A stretch of DNA of 64,000 bases from a virus. The stretch covers positions 44,292 through 108,291 of IMG/VR virus record IMGVR_UViG_3300044612_001255, one strand, 5' to 3'. The notes under the pieces were generated by a model. That model worked only from the letters and a program-made list of their open reading frames with translations. It ran no database searches and was not told where the DNA came from. Positions 7,083 to 12,504 of the stretch are shown here, one piece after another. Both the position numbers and the translations under genes were made by a program. The stretch's first letter is position 1; each line of letters starts with the position of its first letter.

Positions 7083-7798
7083 GATTGTAACCAGTTAATA
7101 AATGTGCTTTCAAATGAATCCAAACTTAGTTTACTAATCTTATGGCAGTATTTTGCATAAGCTTCTGTAAATTTCTCTCTGTCGAAGATCTCTAAGGCCA
7201 TCACTACATTCAATGATAGCACCATTCTGTTAGATAGTGGTTTATACTTAGATAGTTCACCAGCATAACTAAATACTTCGTTAGCCTCTTTCAATCTTGT
7301 TATCTTGAAATTACCTTTCTTGATATTTTCAGACTGTGCATTTTTACTAACAGAAGAAAGTATCATTGCAACAGCAGTGATAGAATAAGGAGTTTTAGAT
7401 TTGATCTGTATTAAATCTAAATATTCCTTCTTACCAACATGAGCATATGATCTAATATAGTCCATGTTAATCCAAGCTTTCTGACTGTTGTTAAGACTTG
7501 ACACATATTCAACAAGTCCTTCAACATTTGAAAACCTGTTATCTAGAATAACACCATGAAATGGAATATTCAAATAAAGAGCTGTAATTGCTCTATTGTG
7601 TCCATCTACAATGTAAATTCTTTCAAATCCATCAAGTAGATTAGTCTTAATCATTAAAATGGGGACTGTAAATCCCCATTTGTTCATACTTTCAACTAAG
7701 TCTTTTCTAACCTTTGCATCTCTATTAAAAGGCATGCTATTTACTTTCTTATCAAATTCTTGTCTTGATGAGAAACTGACTAAAACTGCATTTTTCAT
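7079..7798 (-). CDS. ParB/sulfiredoxin-like N-terminal domain protein (239 aa)
   Basis: From ATG at 7798 the product carries the ParB-like core: KDLVESMNKWGFTVPILMIK (residues 32-51) and then IVDGHNRAITALYL with the D65-G-H-N-R69 motif. That motif lines the nucleotide site in ParB-family proteins. Homologues act as DNA-binding or CTP/ATP-dependent factors, and some phage versions modify DNA or regulate genes. The C-terminal 130 residues are helical and not recognised. A TTG at 7807 would extend the frame by three codons and touch the previous stop, but the ATG is the simpler start. Its 3' end overlaps the 87-aa gene by 4 nt. Confidence 0.8.
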   Translation of the reverse strand: MKNAVLVSFSSRQEFDKKVNSMPFNRDAKVRKDLVESMNKWGFTVPILMIKTNLLDGFERIYIVDGHNRAITALYLNIPFHGVILDNRFSNVEGLVEYVSSLNNSQKAWINMDYIRSYAHVGKKEYLDLIQIKSKTPYSITAVAMILSSVSKNAQSENIKKGNFKITRLKEANEVFSYAGELSKYKPLSNRMVLSLNVVMALEIFDREKFTEAYAKYCHKISKLSLDSFESTFINWLQS

Positions 7799-7803
7799 GG
7801 CTA

Positions 7804-8079
7804 TCAAGAGTTAAAGAGTAAATCAAAATGATTAACCACTTCATTCATTGTATCCCATTTGTAAACGAAATGAGATCCAACTTCCTGATGTACACTAATA
7901 GATAAAGGAATGAATGTACGTGTTAGAAAAACTTCTCCTCTCATAGCTTCAAACTCATCTTCTCCTGGATAGGAAAAGTAAAACGTGTTCTCGTGATCTG
8001 TAATCACAATGAACTTCTTTGCTGCATCAGGTGTATTGATGTCCATCAACACGTCTGCGATTGTTGTGTGTGCTTTCAT
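7804..8079 (-). CDS. Hypothetical protein (91 aa)
   Basis: Mixed alpha/beta small protein (KFIVITDHENTFYFSYPGED, residues about 22-41) with no motif I recognise. It opens the ParB-like unit. The ATG follows the leader AAAACGCAC, which also precedes the 42-aa membrane gene at 8309. A TTATATAGCATTA box (8125-8137) lies about 45 nt upstream and may be its promoter. Confidence 0.65.
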   Translation of the reverse strand: MKAHTTIADVLMDINTPDAAKKFIVITDHENTFYFSYPGEDEFEAMRGEVFLTRTFIPLSISVHQEVGSHFVYKWDTMNEVVNHFDLLFNS

Positions 8080-8124
8080 GTGCGTTTTTGCTTTAATTGT
8101 TTGTTTATTTGCTTTGATTTTTAC

Positions 8125-8137
8125 TTAATGCTATATA
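8125..8137 (-). promoter_or_regulatory. Repeated TTATATAGCATTA box, candidate minus-strand promoter
   Basis: The box on the minus strand reads TTATATAGCATTA. The same box occurs at 9829-9841 just before the 56-aa gene, and a looser copy (TTAGATAGTATTTA) lies upstream of the 34-aa and 101-aa membrane genes near 9050. All three sit in short noncoding gaps upstream of minus-strand starts. It differs from the TTTG / TAnnTTTG type on the late arm, so it could be an early-class promoter. Confidence 0.4.
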
Positions 8138-8180
8138 ATTGAGCAGTTTATTCTGATGCTCAGCAGACGCACAAATCACG

Positions 8181-8309
8181 TTAGAATATGATTTGTGGAT
8201 ATTGCTTAATAAACTCAATCCACCACACAATAAGTGCGCAGATTAAAATCCCTAACATGCTATAGAATACTATTGCATAGCTAAACTCTTTTTTAGTTAA
8301 TCTTTTCAT
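8181..8309 (-). CDS. Small single-pass membrane protein (42 aa)
   Basis: ATG at 8309 opens MKRLTKKEFSYAIVFYSMLG and onward, with TAA at 8181. A basic N-terminus is followed by one hydrophobic segment (about residues 11-34). The leader AAACGCAC before the ATG is shared with the gene at 8079. The gene fills most of the gap between 8079 and 8325. The function is unknown. Confidence 0.55.
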   Translation of the reverse strand: MKRLTKKEFSYAIVFYSMLGILICALIVWWIEFIKQYPQIIF

Positions 8310-8324
8310 GTGCGTTTGATTAAA

Positions 8325-8501
8325 TTAATCCTCTAATTCTCCAAATAACTCTCTCCATTCTACTGGATGAATACCAGATATGATAAACTCACGTTCATCA
8401 ACAGACAAATGAGGAAATGCATCTTGAGCAAGTCCTGATATGCCATCAACAAAATCATTCAACCTGATAAGTCTTACCAGATATAATACTCTGTTTTTCA
8501 A
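8325..8501 (-). CDS. Small conserved-looking phage protein with a TTG start (58 aa)
   Basis: No ATG fits this frame, but a TTG at 8501 overlaps the TGA of the upstream gene (TTGA), matching the coupled style of the arm. The product contains HLSVDEREFIISGIHPVEW, a pattern I have seen in small proteins of Bacteroidota phages. That conservation is the main reason to accept the unusual start. The function is unknown. Confidence 0.6.
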   Translation of the reverse strand: MKNRVLYLVRLIRLNDFVDGISGLAQDAFPHLSVDEREFIISGIHPVEWRELFGELED

Positions 8502-8713
8502 TTATCATAATCTTCAACGTCTGATTCAACATCTTCCCATTCTGTGTAATAAATTACATCATCAACATAAGCATCGTCAATATCTCTATATCCTCTGCTT
8601 ATGCACCATTGCAATGCATCTTTTTCATATTTGAAATAGACACATCCATCATCTCCCACCCATCCTTGATTCATTCCTTCACCTGTAATAGAACACTCTC
8701 TGGCATATTTCAT
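8498..8713 (-). CDS. Small phage protein of the TGEGMNxGW type (71 aa)
   Basis: The best start is ATG at 8713, which overlaps the stop of the upstream membrane gene (ATGA); an in-frame start at 8746 lies inside that gene. The N-terminus MKYARECSITGEGMNQGW and the later YYTEW are features of a small protein found in many Bacteroidota phages. In several relatives the first Cys pairs with others to form a zinc-ribbon-like fold, but here only two Cys remain. The C-terminus is acidic. The function is unknown. Confidence 0.7.
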   Translation of the reverse strand: MKYARECSITGEGMNQGWVGDDGCVYFKYEKDALQWCISRGYRDIDDAYVDDVIYYTEWEDVESDVEDYDN

Positions 8714-9015
8714 AAGAATACCAGAGAAAGTGTTCCAAGAATACAAATGATCATCAATGTAACAGCATGATTAAATGTCGTCTGATGAATCTTCTTTACA
8801 GCTTCTGTATAAGCCTCATCTCTTCTAATAATCGCATCAATGGCTGACCAATACAATGTAGAAATGAAGAATACAATAACAGTGATGAGAAACTGCTCAT
8901 CTGTTACACCCATATCAATTGCTGATCCTGTAAATACAAGAATACAAATAGATAAGACTCCTGCGAGCACAGCTGTTCCCATAGCTATAGCTCTAACTAA
9001 TTTTAATGTTTTCAT
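8710..9015 (-). CDS. Three-pass membrane protein (101 aa)
   Basis: The start at ATG 9015 is preferred over 9042 because it overlaps the stop of the 34-aa frame upstream. Hydrophobic segments lie at about residues 7-28 (AIAMGTAVLAGVLSICILVF), 39-58 (FLITVIVFFISTLYWSAIDA) and 83-101 (AVTLMIICILGTLSLVFL). The charged loop between the second and third is RRDEAYTEAVKK. It is probably an inner-membrane protein of early infection. No family is recognised. Confidence 0.65.
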   Translation of the reverse strand: MKTLKLVRAIAMGTAVLAGVLSICILVFTGSAIDMGVTDEQFLITVIVFFISTLYWSAIDAIIRRDEAYTEAVKKIHQTTFNHAVTLMIICILGTLSLVFL

Positions 9016-9116
9016 AAATAATGGATTAAAATTGGTAAACAATAAATACTATCTAATACGAGACATGTAGCAAATGCTTTCAATGTCTCAGTGCGTGTTC
9101 CCTTGAAATTGGGCAT
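9012..9116 (-). CDS. Possible tiny membrane peptide (34 aa)
   Basis: ATG at 9116 opens MPNFKGTRTETLKAFATCLV and onward, with TGA at 9012 overlapping the next ATG. The second half is hydrophobic. The only support is the overlap and the fit in the gap, so it may equally be a leader peptide or chance. Confidence 0.35.
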   Translation of the reverse strand: MPNFKGTRTETLKAFATCLVLDSIYCLPILIHYL

Positions 9117-9130
9117 GATACATAGTGTGA

Positions 9131-9310
9131 TCATAAGTCATGCATGTAAGATTGATCCAATTGCTCGTTTTCAAGATGCATTCTTTCTTCATACTCATGG
9201 ATCTCATCCCATTGTTGCTGCATATCATCAGCAAAATACTTATCAAGAGCATCCTTCTTTATAGAAGCAATAGTCTTAGGAAACAAGAAGGTTAAGATTG
9301 ATTTTAACAT
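9131..9310 (-). CDS. Small hypothetical protein (59 aa)
   Basis: From ATG at 9310 (MLKSILTFLFPKTIASIKKD and onward). A longer frame upstream would run through a (TAAA)n repeat and is unlikely. The N-terminus is a short hydrophobic/amphipathic helix and the rest is an acidic helix (EIHEYEERMHLENEQLD). The A/C-rich leader (AAACCCACACAACAAC) suits translation start in this host group. The function is unknown. Confidence 0.55.
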   Translation of the reverse strand: MLKSILTFLFPKTIASIKKDALDKYFADDMQQQWDEIHEYEERMHLENEQLDQSYMHDL

Positions 9311-9326
9311 GTTGTTGTGTGGGTTT

Positions 9327-9355
9327 AAATGAATAAATAAATAAATAAATAAATG
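9327..9355. repeat. Short TAAA/AAAT tetranucleotide repeat
   Basis: About six copies of ATAA/AAAT in a row, directly upstream of the 59-aa gene. A repeat like this can vary in length by slippage, which would change the spacing of the leader. Confidence 0.8.
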
Positions 9356-9514
9356 CAGGCTTTGCACCTGCTCGGGAGCATCTGACCCTCCAAATTATAA
9401 TATACATGTTGTTTCTTTCATCAAGGTTAACCCAATCTATTGTTGGAGTCAGAATCATACATCCTACTTGATTACTTACAACATGTGATACATTACAACA
9501 ATCCCTCTGCACTT
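9356..9514. other. Gene-free stretch with a GCAGG/CCTGC hairpin
   Basis: No convincing gene. A 5-bp stem with a 7-nt loop (GCAGG CTTTGCA CCTGC, 9355-9371) is followed by a GC-rich piece ending near 9397 that looks faintly like half a tRNA, but no T arm or acceptor pair is present. The rest shows nothing I can support. Confidence 0.4.
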
Positions 9515-9591
9515 AGTTGTAGCTTTATAGTCCTCTCTCTATCTAGTAAAGCTAGAAGATTAATGGAGTATACTCTTAATAGGCTACAACT
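9515..9591. other. Stem-closed 77-nt structured element (cloverleaf-like)
   Basis: The ends pair perfectly over 9 bp (AGTTGTAGC at 9515-9523 with GCTACAACT at 9583-9591). Inside are TCTAG-TAAAG-CTAGA (9542-9556) and the palindrome GAGTATACTC (9566-9575), giving a three-way or cloverleaf-like layout close to tRNA size. It has no T-loop consensus, so I do not call it a tRNA. It lies in a gene-free gap before a terminator. It could be a noncoding RNA, a decayed tRNA or a protein-binding site. Confidence 0.45.
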
Positions 9592-9610
9592 GAATGGTGC
9601 ATTGAAACAA

Positions 9611-9632
9611 AAGAGCCCCATTACAGGCTCTT
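9611..9632 (-). terminator. Intrinsic terminator after the 56-aa gene
   Basis: A 7-bp stem AAGAGCC / GGCTCTT with an 8-nt loop. On the minus strand it is followed by a T-rich run (TTTTGTTTC). It lies about 10 nt beyond the stop at 9643. Confidence 0.75.
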
Positions 9633-9642
9633 ATTGTCCATT

Positions 9643-9813
9643 CTAAGAAGATTCTTGCATAGCAATAGAATGTTCCATTTGAATCTTACCAGCTAATGCT
9701 TCAAGCTTCTTTGCCATCTGTCTAATAAACTCTTTATGCTCTATGTTAGAATAGACAGCTTCTTTACACTCACAAGAGAGTGCATATACCAATTCATCCA
9801 ATGACTTTTCCAT
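9643..9813 (-). CDS. Small acidic helical protein (56 aa)
   Basis: From ATG at 9813 (MEKSLDELVYALSCECKEAV and onward); an upstream extension to 9861 reads hydrophobic junk and is less likely. It has two Cys (C-E-C), is wholly helical and has no membrane segment. A TTATATAGCATTA box lies 16 nt upstream of the ATG and a terminator follows the stop, so it may be a single-gene unit. The function is unknown. Confidence 0.55.
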   Translation of the reverse strand: MEKSLDELVYALSCECKEAVYSNIEHKEFIRQMAKKLEALAGKIQMEHSIAMQESS

Positions 9814-9828
9814 TTTAATTTTCAGTTT

Positions 9829-9841
9829 AATGCTATATAAA
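9829..9841 (-). promoter_or_regulatory. Second copy of the TTATATAGCATTA box
   Basis: Same 13-nt sequence as at 8125-8137 and the same orientation, ending 15 nt upstream of the ATG at 9813. It is a candidate early promoter core. Confidence 0.4.
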
Positions 9842-9861
9842 ATGATGAATACTAAAATCAA

Positions 9862-10117
9862 GGTTTATGAAAACACCTCATTATTACGTGTGTGGTGTCA
9901 CTCCTACTCCATTACACACAACTATTTCTTAGCAAAGTACAACATGAAGTTTACAATTCCCCGTGTAAAACTTTATTAAATTGTACATTACCATAAAACC
10001 ATTGCATTTTACCTAGAGAATAGCAACTACACATCCTCACACCATATATAATACAACGCAACATGTATCATATACGTCTGATTTGCTCAGATGCATTGGA
10101 TGTGTAATAGTGCCTAT
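9862..10117. other. Gene-free stretch rich in inverted repeats
   Basis: No coding frame is supportable. It holds a bulged hairpin AAGTTTACA / TGTAAAACTT (9947-9973), and a 79-nt element closed by a 9-bp perfect stem (TACACATCC 10028-10036 with GGATGTGTA 10098-10106). That element contains TCTGA-TTTGC-TCAGA (10077-10091) and GTAT-CAT-ATAC. Noncoding RNA, origin or regulator-binding region are all open. Confidence 0.5.
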
Positions 10118-10149
10118 ACACGAGGAAAGGGCCTAAGCCCCTTCCGTGT
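10118..10149 (-). terminator. Strong hairpin terminator after the 135-aa gene
   Basis: A long GC-rich hairpin (ACACGAGGAAAGGGC / GCCCCTTCCGTGT with one or two mismatches) whose last base is in the stop codon of the minus-strand gene. The trailing sequence has few T residues, so it may also protect or process the RNA end. Confidence 0.7.
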
Positions 10150-10556
10150 TAACCTATTGCCTCTTCTAGCTCAACGATGTTAGCAGTGTCTGTGAAGTTC
10201 CCTTCAGAGTAACGCTTTGCTAAGCCTTCCACCTTCTTGTTGGAGAGATAACTTCCAACAGTGCTGTAGCCATCGAAGTCCCATAAATCTCTGGTGATTC
10301 TTGCGCCATCCTCGTCCACTCCTAAATCAACGCCTTTGCGTTCAATCAAATAGATTGCGCGAACCTTCTCACCTTTAGCAACAATATCTTTGGTAAAAGC
10401 ATCTTTGCTAGGTACTCTAAAGGTGATGCCTTTAACCTTGTAGACCTCATAGGATTCGTTAGCAAAGCCTTCCTTTTCGCTCTTATACTTCCTGGTAAGG
10501 ATGTGCTGAACTCTATCGATGTCCTGTCCTTCAATGGTTTTTTCTACGATGTTCAT
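10149..10556 (-). CDS. Hypothetical protein, probably highly expressed (135 aa)
   Basis: The start at ATG 10556 (MNIVEKTIEGQDIDRVQHIL and onward) is chosen because the leader before it, AAACCAAAAACAAAAACACATT, is the A-rich type that drives strong translation in Bacteroidota. An upstream extension is not needed. The product is soluble and mixed alpha/beta, with no motif I recognise. The gene is richer in G+C than its neighbours and resembles the capsid gene in codon choice, which suggests heavy expression. It has its own long 5' control region with palindromes and its own hairpin terminator. It is the first leftward gene from the divergent region and so probably an early, abundant product. 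Confidence 0.75.
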   Translation of the reverse strand: MNIVEKTIEGQDIDRVQHILTRKYKSEKEGFANESYEVYKVKGITFRVPSKDAFTKDIVAKGEKVRAIYLIERKGVDLGVDEDGARITRDLWDFDGYSTVGSYLSNKKVEGLAKRYSEGNFTDTANIVELEEAIG

Positions 10557-10587
10557 AATGTGTTTTTGTTTTTGGTTTACAGCAACA

Positions 10588-10600
10588 GGGGTACTACCCC
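10588..10600. promoter_or_regulatory. Perfect GGGGTA-C-TACCCC palindrome in the divergent control region
   Basis: A perfect 6-bp inverted repeat about 31 nt upstream of the ATG at 10556. It stands out as GC-rich in an AT-rich genome. Nearby are CCCT-A-AGGG (10614-10622) and a longer inverted repeat CCCCCA ... TGGGGG around 10647-10695. They could be operators or leader hairpins. Confidence 0.5.
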
Positions 10601-10751
10601 AACTTGCCAAATTCCCTAAGGGGTTTCAATTAGATGTAAGCTCCTCCCCCATTGACACAACACTTTTCCAAATTTTGAAAATTTTGGTGGGGGTCTTTTT
10701 CCCAATCGCCTCATAGTGCGGGGTGTTCATTAAAAAACAGAAATAATAAAA

Positions 10752-10784
10752 TTTGTTATTTTCACGGAGGATGTTTTATATTTG
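10752..10784 (+). promoter_or_regulatory. Bacteroidota-type promoter for the late arm
   Basis: TTTG at 10752-10755 and TATATTTG at 10777-10784, spaced by 21 nt, match the known Bacteroidota primary sigma pattern (TTTG, 19-21 nt, TAnnTTTG). AAACCAAT (10789-10796) follows near the expected start point, and the ATG of the first late gene is at 10803. This gives a leader of only about 12 nt. Confidence 0.8.
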
Positions 10785-10802
10785 TTATAAACCAATGGAC
10801 TA

Positions 10803-11150
10803 ATGATTGTACAACGATTAAAGAAGGGATTACAGAATGACACGGAAGTGTCTTACAGGTATTATTCTGTTCTTTCTGCATTGAATGATTTGGAGCTTAC
10901 AGACAGAGAGATTCAGCTTATGTCTTTCATTGCTGTTTCTGGAAGTATTTCTGTTCCTAGTAATAGGGAGAAATTCTGCTCAACATATGAGACAACAGGA
11001 GCAACGGTGAATAACATGGTGAGCAAGCTTAAGAAGAGAAATCTTCTTTTTAAGAAGGATGGAAAGATTGTTGTCAATCCGTTAATATCGTTAGATTTCT
11101 CCAGTGACATTACATTAGAGATAAAGATTTTGCATGAAGAAAAAGCCTAG
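10803..11150 (+). CDS. Winged-helix DNA-binding protein, first gene of the late arm (115 aa)
   Basis: The segment LTDREIQLMSFIAVSGSISV followed by ATVNNMVSKLKKRNLLFKKD and KIVVNP has the order of a MarR/RepL-like winged helix: helix, helix, recognition helix, then a beta wing. It may regulate the late arm or bind near the pac site. It sits right behind the main promoter and overlaps the IHF-like gene by 17 nt. Crassvirales genomes often keep a small HTH gene here before terminase; that is from memory of the group, not shown by the sequence. Confidence 0.75.
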   Translation: MIVQRLKKGLQNDTEVSYRYYSVLSALNDLELTDREIQLMSFIAVSGSISVPSNREKFCSTYETTGATVNNMVSKLKKRNLLFKKDGKIVVNPLISLDFSSDITLEIKILHEEKA

Positions 11151-11547
11151 TTCAATGTCCCATAGGGATTGGTTTGTTAAACAGCTTGCCAATTCTTTAA
11201 ACATGGATGTGAAGATTGTCGATCAAGTGATAAAGCATCAGTTTGACACAACGCTAGCAGCTCTACAGAAGAATAAGACAGTGGAGATTTCTGGATGGGG
11301 AACATTTAAATGGAACGATAGAGCTGCACAGAAGAGGCTTGATGTTTTAGATGAGAAGATTAGAAGTTTGAGAGACATGATTTCCAGCTCTGATAGTGAT
11401 GTTAAAACGGAGAAGTGGAATGATGATATTGATTACATGTTGTTGAGGCGTAAAGTATTAATGAATAAGATAAATGAGCTTAACACAGATTTACGAAGGT
11501 TGGAAAAACAAGCTGCTCCCAGAAGAAAGCCTAAAGGAACAGATTGA
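11134..11547 (+). CDS. HU/IHF-family DNA-bending protein (137 aa)
   Basis: Residues 8-60 follow the HU/IHF fold: two N-terminal helices (DWFVKQLANSLNMDVKIVDQ), then VEISGWGTFKW (V50-W60), matching the family's G-x-G-x-F strand. The beta-arm is replaced by a coiled, charged C-terminus (about 68-137), so DNA bending may differ from the host protein. Crassvirales carry IHF-like genes, which supports the call. It overlaps both neighbours (17 nt and 74 nt), so it is part of a tightly coupled set upstream of terminase, possibly helping genome packaging. Confidence 0.8.
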   Translation: MKKKPSSMSHRDWFVKQLANSLNMDVKIVDQVIKHQFDTTLAALQKNKTVEISGWGTFKWNDRAAQKRLDVLDEKIRSLRDMISSSDSDVKTEKWNDDIDYMLLRRKVLMNKINELNTDLRRLEKQAAPRRKPKGTD

Positions 11548-11755
11548 TCAAGTGTCAGCGGAGAGAATGAGCATATGCAATGATTGTAAGTTTCATTCTA
11601 AACATCACAAGACAATACGTTTAGATGCACATTGTGTACATTGTGGATGTACGTTGTCAGCTAAAACAAAATGCTTGTCTTGTGCATGTCCTACAGAGAA
11701 ATGGAAACCAGTGATGACAAGAGAACAAGAGGAGGAAATCGATGAGGCAGAATAA
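11474..11755 (+). CDS. Zinc-binding small protein (93 aa)
   Basis: Eight cysteines in pairs (C35/C38, C54/C57/C59, C67/C70/C72) form a likely two-zinc fold, ending in CPTEKWKPV. This C..C ... CxxCxC ... CxxCxC-P-x-x-K-W type recurs in phages of Bacteroidota next to terminase genes. The function is not known; structural or DNA-binding roles are both possible. The first 30 residues overlap the 3' end of the IHF-like gene in another frame, so an internal start at about residue 32 (MSICNDC) is a possible shorter version. Confidence 0.75.
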   Translation: MSLTQIYEGWKNKLLPEESLKEQIDQVSAERMSICNDCKFHSKHHKTIRLDAHCVHCGCTLSAKTKCLSCACPTEKWKPVMTREQEEEIDEAE

Positions 11756-11981
11756 AGAAATACGTTTTAGAAAAATCAGCTTGCAGCTACTCCTTGATAC
11801 ATTGACACATATATGGGACTCTGGAGCTGATTACGTTGACATCATTGGTATTCAAGGCGAAGATCAAGATGTCATTAATATTGTTGTACAAGAAGAATAC
11901 ATGTCAGAGGAAGAAGACATTGAAGAAGATGACGAGGATCCACCAACACTTTCTGATGAAGATATAAACAACTTGATATGA
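11742..11981 (+). CDS. Acidic small protein (79 aa)
   Basis: A short alpha/beta N-terminal part (residues 8-50) is followed by an extremely acidic tail (SEEEDIEEDDEDPPTLSDED). No motif is recognised. It overlaps the zinc protein by 14 nt and the next gene by 4 nt (ATGA), so it belongs to the pre-terminase chain. Confidence 0.65.
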   Translation: MRQNKEIRFRKISLQLLLDTLTHIWDSGADYVDIIGIQGEDQDVINIVVQEEYMSEEEDIEEDDEDPPTLSDEDINNLI

Positions 11982-12172
11982 ATAGAGCTATGATTGGACA
12001 AGAATCGATGTCCGTAATTGAAAGATTGGCAGCGTTGTGCGCCACGCCTGGTATTGATGACAAAACCAAGGAGATTGCTAATAAACAGATTCAGGAATTG
12101 CTTGGCGGTCCTGTTCAAACTTCTGTTACAGAGTTGAAGACAGCTGCTGCTGGTATTGTAACCCTATCATAA
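11978..12172 (+). CDS. Hypothetical small helical protein (64 aa)
   Basis: Helical protein with an Ala/Thr-rich tail, no motif. Its start overlaps the previous stop (ATGA), and its last base is the first base of the next ATG (TAATGG). Its conserved place before the terminase subunits suggests a packaging-linked role, which is inference. Confidence 0.6.
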   Translation: MNRAMIGQESMSVIERLAALCATPGIDDKTKEIANKQIQELLGGPVQTSVTELKTAAAGIVTLS

Positions 12173-12504
12173 TGGCTGCTCCAAAGAAAACTACGTACAT
12201 TAATACAGAGCTTGATTGGGCAGAGGAGCAGCTTTCTAGCTGGAAGCAATATGTTGATGCCAATCCCATGCATGAGCTTAAGGATAGGATTGAATGGAAA
12301 CCTACAGCTAAGGGTGGAATGTTGCCTATGGTGATTGCCAGTATTGAGAGTCAGGGTAAGTTTATTCAGGAGACAATGAAGAACTATCTAGCTCTTCTTG
12401 AGGTGGTGGATAAGCTGAGAGAAAAGGAAGAATCTAAAGTGGAAATACGTGGTAATGGTGAGCTTGGCTCAATGGCTGAAGATTTCCTTAAAGGTAGACG
12501 ATGA
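12172..12504 (+). CDS. Candidate small terminase subunit (110 aa)
   Basis: Basic and helical, of the right size and directly upstream of the large terminase with a 4-nt overlap. The middle has one long helix (ASIESQGKFIQETMKNYLAL) like the oligomerisation helices of small terminases. No HTH is obvious, so the call rests on position and size. It could also be an unrelated head-completion or chaperone protein. Confidence 0.55.
   Translation: MAAPKKTTYINTELDWAEEQLSSWKQYVDANPMHELKDRIEWKPTAKGGMLPMVIASIESQGKFIQETMKNYLALLEVVDKLREKEESKVEIRGNGELGSMAEDFLKGRR

Noticed and set aside
9355-9420. Possible second tRNA suggested by a 5-bp stem with a 7-nt loop and GC-rich flank
   Set aside because: No T loop, no acceptor pair, and one side runs into the TAAA repeat; kept only as a hairpin note.
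9276-9512. 78-aa minus-strand frame upstream of the 59-aa gene
   Set aside because: It runs through the TAAA repeat and a hairpin, overlaps a better gene in another frame, and reads as low-quality protein sequence.
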